Assembly: GCF_018069565.1 (NCBI RefSeq)
Contig: NZ_JAGPNL010000001.1
Location: 1,488,001 to 1,552,000 of the forward strand
Direction of reading: 5' to 3'
Length of the DNA stretch: 64,000 bases
Source: Streptomyces tagetis
Lineage (GTDB): Bacteria; Actinomycetota; Actinomycetes; Streptomycetales; Streptomycetaceae
In this document: piece by piece, positions 1 through 9,603 of the stretch
How the letters are laid out: the number at the start of each line of letters is the position of its first letter
Position numbering within the stretch: position 1 is the stretch's first letter
Notes under the pieces: model-generated
Databases searched by the model: none
What the model was told of the DNA's origin: nothing
What the model saw: the letters and a program-made list of their open reading frames with translations, nothing else
Translations under genes and position numbers: made by a program

Positions 1-2
1 GC

Positions 3-3000
3 ACCGACGCCGCTCTCGACGATCTCGTCGGGCTCTTCGTCAACACCCTCGTGCTCCGCACCGACCTCTCCGGGAACCCCACCTTCCGCGAACTCCTGGG
101 CCGCGTACGGGAAACCGACCTGGCCGCCTTCGACCACGCCGACCTGCCCTTCGAACGGCTCGTGGAACTGCTCTCCCCGGAGCGGGTACTCGCCCGGCAC
201 CCCCTGTTCCAGGTGATGCTGGCCTTCCAGAGCCTCACCGGCGAGGCCCCGTCCCTCCCGGGCGTCGAGGTGAGCACCCTCGGCGCGGACCCCGGCACGG
301 CCAAGTTCGACCTCGCCTTCACCCTCGCCGAACGCGCCGGCGCCGACGGCCTCACCGGCCTGCTCACCTACCGCACCGCCCTGTTCGACGCGGCCACCGC
401 CCGCTCCCTCGCCGACCGGTACGCGACCCTGCTCGGCGCCCTCGCCGACGCCCCCGACGTGCCCTTCTGGCGCGTCCCCCTGCTCGATGACGGGGAACTG
501 GCGCGACTGCGCGCCGTGAGCACCGGCGCGTCGCGCCCCCTGCCCGACACCACCCTCCCGCACCTGATCGCCGCCCGGCTGGCCGAGGACCCCCGCCGCA
601 CCGCCCTCGTCGACGACACCGGCAGCCTCGACCGGGCGGCCCTCGCCGACCGCACCGGCCGGCTGGCCCGCCTGCTCCGCGACCGGGGCGTGGGCCCCGG
701 CGTCCGCGTCGCCGTCGCCCTGCCCCGCTCCACCGACCTCGTCGTCGCCCTGCACGCCGTCCACCGGGCCGGCGGCGCCTACGTCCCCGTCGACTCCGGA
801 CACCCCGCCGCACGCCTCGCCCACCAGCTCACCGACAGCGCGCCCGAGGTGCTGCTCACCGACGGCGCGCACGCCGCCCCGCTGCCCGTCCCGGCGGGCG
901 TACGGCTCCTGCTGCTCGACGACCCCGCCACCCGCGCGGAACTCGCGGCGGCCGAACCGGCCGGCCCGCACCCCGCCCAGCGGGGCGACGACCCCGCCTA
1001 CGTCCTGTACACCTCCGGCTCCACCGGCCGCCCCAAGGGCGTGGACGTCAGCCACCGCGCCGTCCTCAACCGGCTGCTGTGGATGGACGCCGCCCACCCG
1101 CTCGCCGCGGACGACCGGGTGCTCCAGAAGACCCCGGCCGGATTCGACGTCTCCGTCTGGGAGTTCTTCTGGCCGGCGCTCGCCGGGGTGCCCCTGGTCG
1201 TCCTCGCCGACGGCGCCCACCGCGACCCGGCCCGGGTGGCCGCCGCGATACGCCGCCACCGGGTCACCGTCGCCCACTTCGTGCCGTCCATGCTGGCCGC
1301 CTTCGCCGCCGAGGAGACCGCCGGCCGCACCGGCCTGCGCACCGTCTTCGCCAGCGGCGAGGCCCTGCCCGGACCCGTCGCGCGGGCCCTGCTCACCGCC
1401 CTGCCCGGCGTCCGCCTCCACAACCTGTACGGACCCACCGAGGCCGCCGTCGACGTCACCGCCTGGCCCGTCGGGACGGGACCCGTACCGGCCGCCGTGC
1501 CCATCGGACACCCCGTGTGGAACACGGGCACCCTCGTGCTCGACCCGTGGCTGCGCCCCGTGCCCGACGGCGTCACCGGCGAGCTGTACCTCACCGGCGT
1601 CCAGCTCGCCCGCGGCTACCACGCGCGCCCGGCGCTGACCGCCGAACGGTTCCCCGCCCACCCGTGGGGGCCGCCGGGCAGCCGCATGTACCGCACCGGG
1701 GATCTGGTGCGCCGGGGGCCCGGCGGCGCCCTCGTCTTCGCCGGCCGGGCCGACGGCCAGGTCAAGCTGCGCGGACTGCGCGTGGAGACCGGCGAGATCG
1801 AGGCGGTGCTCGCCGCCCACCCGGAGGTCACCGCGTGCGCGGTCGTGGTCCGCGAGGACCGGCCGGACCGGCGTGTCCTCGTCGGCTATCTGGTACCGGA
1901 CGACGCCGGCCGGGAACAGGCCGACATCCGGCGGCACCTGGCGGAGCACCTGCCGGAGCACATGGTGCCCACCGCCCTCGTGGCCCTGGACCGACTGCCC
2001 CTGACCCCCAGCGGCAAGCTCGACCGCGCCGCGCTGCCCGCCCCCGACCTCGCCGCCGACGCCACCGGCACCGCCCCGCGCGGCATGCGCGAGGCCCTGC
2101 TCACCGGCCTCTTCGCCGAACTCCTCGGCGTCCCCGGGGCCGGTGCCGAGGACAGCTTCTTCGCCCTCGGCGGCGACAGCATCCTCTCCCTCCAACTGGT
2201 CGCCCGCGCCCGCCGCGACGGCCTCCTCCTCACCCCGAGGGACGTCTTCGCACACCGGACGCCGGCCGCCCTCGCCCGCGTCGCCGGCGACGGCGCGCAC
2301 AGCGCCCCACCGCCCGTGCCCGCCACCGGACGCGCCCCCCTCACCCCCCTGATGCGCTGGGCCCTGGACCGCGGCCCGCTGGACGGCGTGTTCCAGTACC
2401 AGCACCTCGTCACACCGCCCGGCACCACCCGCGCCACGCTGACCGCCGCCCTGGACGCGCTGCTGGCCCGGCACCCCGCCCTGCGCGCCCGCCTCGTCAC
2501 CACCGGCGGGGAACACGCCCTCGACCTCCCCGCACCCGGCACCCCGGACGGCGCCGGCGTCCTGCTTTACGCCGACCTCTCGGGCACCGCCGACGACGCC
2601 CTGCCAAAGCTGCTCGCCGAGCACGCCGCCCGCGCCGTCGCCGGGCTCGACCCCGCCCACGGACGGATGGTCCGGGCCCTGTGGTGCGACCGCGGACCCG
2701 GCCGCGAGGGGCGGCTGCTGCTCGCCGTGCACCACCTCGCCGTGGACGGCGTCTCCTGGCGCGTCCTGCTCCCCGAACTCGCCGCCGCCCACCAGGCCGC
2801 CCGCGACGGCCGCGCCTGGCAGGCCCCGGCCCCCGGCACCTCCTTCCGGCAGTGGACCCTCGCCCTCGCCGACGCCGGGCGCGCACGGGCGAGGAGCGCC
2901 GAGGCCGAGGTGTGGCGCGAGCGGGACGAACGGGCCCGGCGGCTCCTCGGAGACCGGCCCTTCGACCCCGCCCGCGACACCCGGGAGACCGTACGCACCC

Positions 3001-6000
3001 TGACCCGCACCCTGGACGGCGCCACCACCCGCGCCCTGCTCACCGAGACGCCCGCCCTGGTCCACGGCACCGTGCAGGACGTCCTCGTGGCCGCCCTCGC
3101 CGTGGCCCTCGCCACCTGGCGGCACGAGCGCGGGCAGGGCGGCGAACCCGCCGACGTCGCCGCCGTCGAGGGCCACGGCCGGGAAGAGGCGCTGCTGCCC
3201 GGCAGCGACCTGTCCACCACCGTCGGCTGGTTCACCAGTTGGTACCCGGTGGTCCTCGACACCGGCGACGTCTCCCCGGACCAGGCCCTGACCGACCCCG
3301 TCGCCGCCCGGCGGCTCCTGGCCACGGTCAAGGAACACCTGCGCCGGACCCCGGACTCGGGCATCGGACACGGACTGCTGCGCCAGTCCCGGGGGCGCCC
3401 GCACGGCTCCCACGACCCGGAGATCGTCCTCAACTACCTCGGACGCCTCGACCGCGCCGGAGGGCCGGCAACCCCGGCGGCGGACGCCGAAGCGGCCACG
3501 CCCTGGCGCCACGCACCCGAGCCGCTGCCGGCGCCGCACCTCGCGCACCCCGCCGCGGCACCCGTCCTCTTCCCGCTCGAAGTCATCGCCTCCACCGTCG
3601 AGGGGGAGGACGGACCCGTCCTCACCGCACGGTGGGCGTACGCCGAGGGGCTCCTCGCCGAGGAGGACGCCCACGCCCTGGCCGGGCTGTGGAGCCGGAC
3701 GCTGGAAGCCTTCGCCCAACACCGTGCCGCCCCCGCGCACACCCCGTCCGACTTCCCGCTCGTCACCCTGAGCCCCGCGGACGTCGACGCGCTGCACCAC
3801 CGGCTGCCCGCCCTCACCGACGTCTGGCCGCTCACCCCGCTCCAGGAGGGCCTGTACTTCCTGAGCGCGTACGCGGACGAGGAACTCGACGTCTACACCA
3901 TGCAGCTCGCGCTCCGCCTGGACGGCGCGGTCGACTCCGCCGCCCTGCACGCCGCCGCCACGGAACTGCTCTCACGCCACGACAACCTGCGGACGGCCTT
4001 CGTCGCCACCCCCTCCGGGACACCCGTCCAGGTCGTCCTGGACGCCGCCGCGGTGACCCCCGACTGGACCGACACCGACCTGTCCGGCCTCGCGGCCGAA
4101 GAGCGAGAAGAGGCCCTGCGCGCCCTGCTGCACGAGGACCGCACCCGCCGCTTCGACCTCGCGGTACCCCCGCTCCTGCGACTGCGCCTGGTACGGCTCG
4201 GCCCGGACGAGACGGTCCTCGTCCTCACCAACCACCACGCCGTACTCGACGGCTGGTCGGTACCGCTCCTGGTCAGGGAGGTCCTGGAGCTGTACGCCAC
4301 CCGCACGGCGGGGGCCCCGCCACCGCCCCGGCGCCGCCCCTTCCGGGACTTCCTGGCCTGGCTCGCCCGGCAGGAACCCGGGGCGGCCGAACGGGCCTGG
4401 CGGCGGGCGCTCGACGGCGTCACCGAGCCCACCCTGCTCGCCCCGCCCTCCGGCGCCGACGGCACCGCGCTCTCGCGCCGGCTGTCGGTCGTCCTCGACG
4501 AGGAGCTGCGCACCGGCCTGGACACCCTGGCGCGCACCGCCGACGTCACCCGCAACACGGTCGTCCAGTACGCCTGGGGGGTGCTGCTCGCCCGGCACAC
4601 CGGCCGCGCCGACGTCGTCTTCGGGGCCACCGTCTCCGGCCGCCCGCCGGAGCTGGACGGCGCGCACGACATGGCGGGCCTGTTCATCAACACCCTCCCG
4701 GTCCGGGTCCGCGAGGAGCGCGGCGAGAGCGTGCGGCAGGCCCTGGCCCGCCTCCAGGACGAGCAGTCCCGGCTCTCCGCCCACCAGCACCTCGGCCTCT
4801 CCCACCTCCAGCGGATCGCCGGAACCGGCGAACTCTTCGACACCCTCCTGGTGTTCGAGAACTATCCGGTGGACGCCGACGGGCTGCGCCGCGCCGAGCG
4901 CTCCGGCGCCCTGGCCGTCACCGGCGGCGAGAGCGCCGACGCCACCCACTACCCCCTCACCCTCGCCGTGGTGCCGGACGCCGGACGCCTCACCCTGGAG
5001 TACCGCCCCGACCTGTTCGACGAGGAGCGGGCCGCCGCGCTGCTGCGGCGGCTGGTGCACCTGCTCGGCACGCTCGCCGCCGACCCCGGCGCCCCCGCCC
5101 ACCGGATCGAGGCGCTGACCCCCGGGGAACGCCACACCCTGCTCGGGGAGCGGAACGCCACGGCCCGCCCGCATCCGGAGCGCACCCTGCCCGACCTGCT
5201 CGCCGCCGCGACCGCACGCGGACCCGCGCGGCCCGCCGTGGTCCACGGCGGGACCACCCTCACCTTCGCCGGACTCGCCGAACGCTCCGCCCGCCTCGCC
5301 CACGAACTGATCGCCCGCGGTGCCGGTCCCGAGGACGTCGTCGCGCTCATGCTGCCGCGCACCGAGGAGATGCTGGTGGCGATCCTGGCCGTGCTCAAGG
5401 CCGGCGCCGCCTACCTCCCGCTGGACCCCGCCCACCCCGACGAACGGCTCGCCTTCACGCTGGACGACGCGGCCCCCGGCGTCCTGCTGACCACCCGGGC
5501 ACTGCGGACCCGGGTGCCCGACCGCCACGCGGCCGGCGTCCTCGTCCTCGACGACCCCGCCACCCGCGCCCGGCTGGCCGCCCGCCCGTCCACCGACCCC
5601 GGCGATGCGGAACGCCTGCGCCCCCTGCGCCCCGGCCACCCGGCCTACGTCATCCACACCTCCGGGTCCACCGGCACCCCCAAGGGCGTCGTGGTCAGCC
5701 ACGCCAACCTCGTCAACCTCTTCCACAGCCACCGCCGGACCCTGTACACCCCGCTCGCCGAGCGCACGGGACGGGAGCGGCTGCGCGTCGGGCACGCCTG
5801 GTCGTTCTCGTTCGACGCCTCCTGGCAGCCGCAGCTCTGGCTCCTGGACGGGCACTGCGTCCACATCCTCTCCGACGACCTGCGACACGACCCCGAAGCG
5901 CTCCACCGGTACCTCGGGGACCACCGGATCGACTTCGTGGAACTGGCCCCCTCCCTGCTCGCCCAGCTCGAACAGGCCGGGCTCACCGCCGGCGGCGACT

Positions 6001-8420
6001 GCCCGGTGCCCCTGCTCGGCGTCGGCGGCGAGGCCGTCCCCGACACCCAGTGGTCCCGGCTGCGCGCGCTGACCACCACCGAGGTGGTGAACCTGTACGG
6101 GCCCACCGAGTGCACGGTCGACTCCCTCCAGGCGTTCGTCCGCGACAGCGACCGGCAGGTCGTCGGGCACCCCGTGGACAACGCCCGGGTCCACCTGCTC
6201 GACGCCGCGCTGCGCCCGGTGCCGCCCGGCGTGCCGGGGGAGCTGTACGTGGCGGGTGCGGGCCTGGCCCGCGGCTACCTGGGGCGGCCGGGCCTGACCG
6301 CCGGGCGCTTCGTCGCCGACCCCTTCGGCGGGGACGGCGGACGGCTCTACCGCACCGGAGACCTCGCCCGCCGGACGCCCGGGGGCGCCGTGGAGTTCCT
6401 CGGCCGTACCGACGACCAGGTGAAGATCCGCGGCTTCCGCGTCGAGCCCGGCGAGATCGAGACCGCCCTGCTCGCCCACCCCGGCGTCGCCCAGGCGGCC
6501 GTCGTGGCCCGCGAGGACGGCGGTGTCCGCCGGCTCGTCGGATACGCCGCCGGCCGCGAGGGCGCCGCACCGGACCCCGAGGCCCTGCGCGGCCACCTGG
6601 CCGCCACGCTCCCGGACCATCTGGTGCCCGCGGCCGTGGTGGTGCTGGACGCCCTGCCGGTCACCGCCAACGGCAAACTCGACCGGGACCGGCTGCCGGC
6701 ACCCGACTTCTCCCGCGCGGCGGCCGGCGGACGGGCCCCGCGCGGTGCGGCGGAGACCGCGCTGTGCGCCGCCATGGCCACGGTGCTGAACCTGCCCTCG
6801 ATCGCCGCGGACGCCGACTTCTTCGCCCTCGGCGGCGACAGCATCGTCTCCATGCAGCTCGTGGGGCGGCTGCGCGCCGAGGGCTGGCAGGTGTCGCCGC
6901 GCCAGGTCTTCGCCCTGCGCACCCCGGCGGCCCTCGCGGCCGAGCTGAAGCGGGACGCCCCGGCCCGCACGGACGATCCGGCGGGCCGCCGCGGACGGGT
7001 ACCGGTGACACCGGTCGTCGAGTGGCTGCGGGAACTCGGCGGCCCGCTGGGCGCGTACTCGCAGGCCACGGTGGTCCAGGTACCCGCCGCGCTCCGGCGC
7101 CGCGAACTGGACGCCGCGCTCCAGGCCCTCCTGGACCGCCACCACCTGCTGCGGTCCCGCCTGGACCGCTCCGGAGGGGGAGCGTGGTCCTTCCTCGTCC
7201 CCGAGCCGGGCACGGTCGACGCGGCCGGGCTGATCGAACGGGTGGACGTCACCGACGTCCCGGCCGGGCGCGAACTGGCCCGCGTGATGGGCGGGAAGCT
7301 GCTCGCCACCACGGGCGCGCTCGACCCCGACGGAGGCCGGATGCTGCGGGCCGTCTGGTTCGACGCGGGGCCCCGGCGGCCCGGACGCCTGCTGCTGCTC
7401 CTGCACCACCTGGTCGTGGACGGCTACTCGTGGCGCGTCCTGCACCCCGACCTCAAGGACGCCTGGGAACAGGCACGGGCCGGACGCACGCCCGAACTGC
7501 CGCCCGTACCCACCTCGTTCGCCACCTGGGCGCGGGAACTCGCCCGCGCCGCCGGGACACCCGAGCGGGAGGCGGAGCTGGACCACTGGCGGCGGACGCT
7601 GGCCGCCGACCCCGGCGGCCTGGGGGACCGTCCGCTCGACCCGGCCACGGACACCGTACGCACCCTCGACCACCTGCGCGTCGAACTGCCCCCGGAGATC
7701 ACCGGGCCCCTCCTGGGCGCCGTGGCAGCCGGCACCGGGAGCACCGTCGACGCCGTCCTGCTGGGCGCCCTCACTCACGCCCTCGCCCGCCTGCGCTCCC
7801 GCCGGTCCGGCACGGGGACGGCGGCCCGCACCGTGATCGCCATGGAGGGGCACGGCCGCGAGCCCGACGCCGTCCCGGGCACCGATCCGTCGCGCACGGT
7901 CGGCTGGTTCACCTCGGTGTACCCGGTCCTGCTGGACGCCGAGGGCGTCGACCTGGACGCCCCCGACGCGCTGCCGGTGCTCGCCGACCGCGCGGCCCGC
8001 GCCCTGGCGGCCGTGCCCGACAAGGGGATCGGCTACGGCATGCTGCGCCACCTCAACCCGCGTACGGGTCCGGCACTGGCGGCCCTGGGCGCACCCCAGG
8101 TGCAGTTCAACCACCTCGGCCGCTTCGGCTCGCCGGCCGGGGCGTCCGCGGACGGGGCCGCCGGGCCGGACGGGGACTGGTCGACGGCCCCGGAGACCAG
8201 CGGTTTCAGCGGCGGGCGCGATCCGGACATGCCGGTCGGGTACCTGCTCGACATCACGGTGTCGGCGGTCGACGGACCGGACGGTCCCGTGCTGGGCACC
8301 GGCATCGTGTGGCCGGGCGCGGCACTGCCACGGCAGGAGGTGGAGGCGTTCGCCCGGGACTGGCTGGCGGCGCTGCGGGAAACGGTACGGGCCCGCACGG
8401 AGGCAGGCCCGGGGGAGTGA
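3..8420 (+). CDS. Nonribosomal peptide synthetase, 5'-truncated (C-A-T-E-C-A-T-E)
   Basis: The frame is open from base 3, so the start lies outside the window. Counting from the Met at base 51, domains are: tail of a condensation domain (GLFVNTL); adenylation A1 (YTSGSTGRPKG near 318, YRTGDL); carrier T1 (LGGDSI near 709); epimerization E1 (HHLAVDG near 893, EGHGRE); condensation (HHAVLDG near 1393); A2 (HTSGSTGTPKG near 1868); T2 (near 2262); E2 (HHLVVDG near 2452). Aligned by eye to PheA, the A1 specificity code reads DVWHFSLVDK, the classic serine code, so E1 should yield D-Ser. A2 reads about DAQEGGLVDK, which I cannot assign. The protein stops after E2 with no thioesterase, so product release or a further module must act in trans. 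Iron-uptake neighbours imply a siderophore synthetase; its chelating groups cannot be deduced from this window. Confidence 0.95.
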   Translation, partial: TDAALDDLVGLFVNTLVLRTDLSGNPTFRELLGRVRETDLAAFDHADLPFERLVELLSPERVLARHPLFQVMLAFQSLTGEAPSLPGVEVSTLGADPGTAKFDLAFTLAERAGADGLTGLLTYRTALFDAATARSLADRYATLLGALADAPDVPFWRVPLLDDGELARLRAVSTGASRPLPDTTLPHLIAARLAEDPRRTALVDDTGSLDRAALADRTGRLARLLRDRGVGPGVRVAVALPRSTDLVVALHAVHRAGGAYVPVDSGHPAARLAHQLTDSAPEVLLTDGAHAAPLPVPAGVRLLLLDDPATRAELAAAEPAGPHPAQRGDDPAYVLYTSGSTGRPKGVDVSHRAVLNRLLWMDAAHPLAADDRVLQKTPAGFDVSVWEFFWPALAGVPLVVLADGAHRDPARVAAAIRRHRVTVAHFVPSMLAAFAAEETAGRTGLRTVFASGEALPGPVARALLTALPGVRLHNLYGPTEAAVDVTAWPVGTGPVPAAVPIGHPVWNTGTLVLDPWLRPVPDGVTGELYLTGVQLARGYHARPALTAERFPAHPWGPPGSRMYRTGDLVRRGPGGALVFAGRADGQVKLRGLRVETGEIEAVLAAHPEVTACAVVVREDRPDRRVLVGYLVPDDAGREQADIRRHLAEHLPEHMVPTALVALDRLPLTPSGKLDRAALPAPDLAADATGTAPRGMREALLTGLFAELLGVPGAGAEDSFFALGGDSILSLQLVARARRDGLLLTPRDVFAHRTPAALARVAGDGAHSAPPPVPATGRAPLTPLMRWALDRGPLDGVFQYQHLVTPPGTTRATLTAALDALLARHPALRARLVTTGGEHALDLPAPGTPDGAGVLLYADLSGTADDALPKLLAEHAARAVAGLDPAHGRMVRALWCDRGPGREGRLLLAVHHLAVDGVSWRVLLPELAAAHQAARDGRAWQAPAPGTSFRQWTLALADAGRARARSAEAEVWRERDERARRLLGDRPFDPARDTRETVRTLTRTLDGATTRALLTETPALVHGTVQDVLVAALAVALATWRHERGQGGEPADVAAVEGHGREEALLPGSDLSTTVGWFTSWYPVVLDTGDVSPDQALTDPVAARRLLATVKEHLRRTPDSGIGHGLLRQSRGRPHGSHDPEIVLNYLGRLDRAGGPATPAADAEAATPWRHAPEPLPAPHLAHPAAAPVLFPLEVIASTVEGEDGPVLTARWAYAEGLLAEEDAHALAGLWSRTLEAFAQHRAAPAHTPSDFPLVTLSPADVDALHHRLPALTDVWPLTPLQEGLYFLSAYADEELDVYTMQLALRLDGAVDSAALHAAATELLSRHDNLRTAFVATPSGTPVQVVLDAAAVTPDWTDTDLSGLAAEEREEALRALLHEDRTRRFDLAVPPLLRLRLVRLGPDETVLVLTNHHAVLDGWSVPLLVREVLELYATRTAGAPPPPRRRPFRDFLAWLARQEPGAAERAWRRALDGVTEPTLLAPPSGADGTALSRRLSVVLDEELRTGLDTLARTADVTRNTVVQYAWGVLLARHTGRADVVFGATVSGRPPELDGAHDMAGLFINTLPVRVREERGESVRQALARLQDEQSRLSAHQHLGLSHLQRIAGTGELFDTLLVFENYPVDADGLRRAERSGALAVTGGESADATHYPLTLAVVPDAGRLTLEYRPDLFDEERAAALLRRLVHLLGTLAADPGAPAHRIEALTPGERHTLLGERNATARPHPERTLPDLLAAATARGPARPAVVHGGTTLTFAGLAERSARLAHELIARGAGPEDVVALMLPRTEEMLVAILAVLKAGAAYLPLDPAHPDERLAFTLDDAAPGVLLTTRALRTRVPDRHAAGVLVLDDPATRARLAARPSTDPGDAERLRPLRPGHPAYVIHTSGSTGTPKGVVVSHANLVNLFHSHRRTLYTPLAERTGRERLRVGHAWSFSFDASWQPQLWLLDGHCVHILSDDLRHDPEALHRYLGDHRIDFVELAPSLLAQLEQAGLTAGGDCPVPLLGVGGEAVPDTQWSRLRALTTTEVVNLYGPTECTVDSLQAFVRDSDRQVVGHPVDNARVHLLDAALRPVPPGVPGELYVAGAGLARGYLGRPGLTAGRFVADPFGGDGGRLYRTGDLARRTPGGAVEFLGRTDDQVKIRGFRVEPGEIETALLAHPGVAQAAVVAREDGGVRRLVGYAAGREGAAPDPEALRGHLAATLPDHLVPAAVVVLDALPVTANGKLDRDRLPAPDFSRAAAGGRAPRGAAETALCAAMATVLNLPSIAADADFFALGGDSIVSMQLVGRLRAEGWQVSPRQVFALRTPAALAAELKRDAPARTDDPAGRRGRVPVTPVVEWLRELGGPLGAYSQATVVQVPAALRRRELDAALQALLDRHHLLRSRLDRSGGGAWSFLVPEPGTVDAAGLIERVDVTDVPAGRELARVMGGKLLATTGALDPDGGRMLRAVWFDAGPRRPGRLLLLLHHLVVDGYSWRVLHPDLKDAWEQARAGRTPELPPVPTSFATWARELARAAGTPEREAELDHWRRTLAADPGGLGDRPLDPATDTVRTLDHLRVELPPEITGPLLGAVAAGTGSTVDAVLLGALTHALARLRSRRSGTGTAARTVIAMEGHGREPDAVPGTDPSRTVGWFTSVYPVLLDAEGVDLDAPDALPVLADRAARALAAVPDKGIGYGMLRHLNPRTGPALAALGAPQVQFNHLGRFGSPAGASADGAAGPDGDWSTAPETSGFSGGRDPDMPVGYLLDITVSAVDGPDGPVLGTGIVWPGAALPRQEVEAFARDWLAALRETVRARTEAGPGE

Positions 8421-8428
8421 GGGGACGG

Positions 8429-8461
8429 CGGTGTGCGCCGGCCGGCGACCGGCGCACACCG
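8429..8461. terminator. Bidirectional hairpin terminator
   Basis: A perfect inverted repeat with 13-bp GC-rich arms (inner arm GTGTGCGCCGG) and a 7-nt loop fills the gap between the convergent synthetase and lipoprotein genes. Streptomyces terminators often lack a T-tract, so this probably ends both transcripts. Confidence 0.7.
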
Positions 8462-8467
8462 GCCGGC

Positions 8468-9457
8468 TCAGAGCCGCTTCAGCACGGCCTCGATCTCGTC
8501 GACGGCGCCGTTGGCGAAGGAGTACGTGCACACCCCGTAGTGCTTGACGGGGTAGGCGTGGCCGGCCTTCACGGCGGGGACGCCCTTCCACAGCTTGTTC
8601 CCGAGGAGTTCCCGGGTGGGCGGCGGCACGGAGCCGTCGAACTGGCCGACGTAGAGCAGCACGGTGCAGTCGTCGAGGACGTCGAGCTGCTCGTAGCTCT
8701 TCTCGACGAAACCGGCCTCGTCGGCGGGGATGCCCGCGCCGATCCTCAGCCCGAGGTCCCGCATCACCGTCAGCAACGGGGAGCCGAGGTAGAACTTGCC
8801 GCTCTGCCCGCCGCTCAGGGAGGCCCAGGTCGAGGAGGCGATCTGCTTCTCGTAGGTCTTGCGCACCTGCGCGACCCGCTCCTCGTACGCCTTCCTGGCC
8901 TCGGTGAGCCGGTCCTCGCGGTTCACCGCCTTGGCGATCTTGGCGACCTGCTCGTGCCACAGGGCGCCGCTGGTGCCCCATTCGAAATAGGCGACGGGGG
9001 CGATCTTCGCCAGCGGCTCCGTCTTGTCCTTGTAGAACTGGTCGAGGATCAGGTCGGGCTTCAGGGCCGCGATGGCCTGGGCGTTGGGGGTGCCGGGGGC
9101 GCCGATCGTCCTGACGTCCTTGAGCTTGTCGTAGGAGTCGGCGGGCATGAGGGTCGGTACGGCGGTGCCGTCCGGGACTCCGACGGGGACGAGGCCGAGG
9201 TCGAGCAGCATCAGGGCGTCGTAGTTGACGGTGGCGACGACCCGCCGGGGGTTCTCCGGCACGGTGACCGTGCCGTTGTCGGTCTTGAGCTGCCGGGTGG
9301 CTCCGGGTGCGCCGTCCTTCGCCGTGTCCTTCCCGGCGTCGTCGTCCGATCCGTTCACGCCGCAGGCGGTCAGCGCGAGTGCCGCTCCGGCTCCCGCCAG
9401 CCCGCCGAGGAACCTTCTGCGGTCGAGGGCGACCGGCAGGGTGCGCGAACGCGTCAT
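8468..9457 (-). CDS. Iron-siderophore ABC transporter substrate-binding lipoprotein
   Basis: This 329-aa protein is a FecB/FhuD-type (TroA-fold) binding protein that would capture a ferric siderophore at the membrane surface. The N-terminus has a twin-arginine stretch (DRRRFLGG) followed by a hydrophobic run and a lipobox (LTAC), suggesting Tat export and lipidation. The first mature lobe contains the typical segment VPENPRRVVATVNYDALMLL. I place the start at the ATG preceded by AAGGAG rather than 20 codons upstream. No permease or ATPase is adjacent, so it is either an orphan or works with the half transporters at 11222-14660 or with permeases elsewhere. It is divergent from the flavoprotein gene, and an iron box sits between them. 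Confidence 0.9.
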   Translation of the reverse strand: MTRSRTLPVALDRRRFLGGLAGAGAALALTACGVNGSDDDAGKDTAKDGAPGATRQLKTDNGTVTVPENPRRVVATVNYDALMLLDLGLVPVGVPDGTAVPTLMPADSYDKLKDVRTIGAPGTPNAQAIAALKPDLILDQFYKDKTEPLAKIAPVAYFEWGTSGALWHEQVAKIAKAVNREDRLTEARKAYEERVAQVRKTYEKQIASSTWASLSGGQSGKFYLGSPLLTVMRDLGLRIGAGIPADEAGFVEKSYEQLDVLDDCTVLLYVGQFDGSVPPPTRELLGNKLWKGVPAVKAGHAYPVKHYGVCTYSFANGAVDEIEAVLKRL

Positions 9458-9514
9458 GTCCGTTTCTCCTTCGGGGGTTTCGGGCAGGGGCGGAGGACCC
9501 ACACCCGGATGAGC

Positions 9515-9533
9515 CAAGGTTAGCCTTGCCTAA
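9515..9533. promoter_or_regulatory. Iron box (DmdR/IdeR/DtxR-type operator)
   Basis: CAAGGTTAGCCTTGCCTAA matches the DtxR-family consensus TTAGGTTAGCCTAACCTAA at 15 of 19 positions and lies in a wider palindrome AGGTTAG-N6-CTAACCT (9517-9536). It is placed between two divergent iron genes and should repress both when ferrous iron is sufficient. Confidence 0.85.
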
Positions 9534-9603
9534 CCTATAGGCTGTGCGGGCGATCGAGATACAGGTGACACGCCCAACTCGCCAGCGACGAGGAGAAGTT
9601 GAC

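Noticed and set aside
8468..9517. A start 20 codons upstream for the binding lipoprotein
   Set aside because: The extension would overlap the iron box and lacks a ribosome binding site, while the ATG at 9457 has AAGGAG and gives a normal signal peptide.
1079..9523. A 2814-codon plus-strand frame overlapping the NRPS
   Set aside because: Its translation is almost entirely Arg, Pro, Gly and Ala in the wrong frame of the NRPS gene; the NRPS frame carries all recognised motifs.
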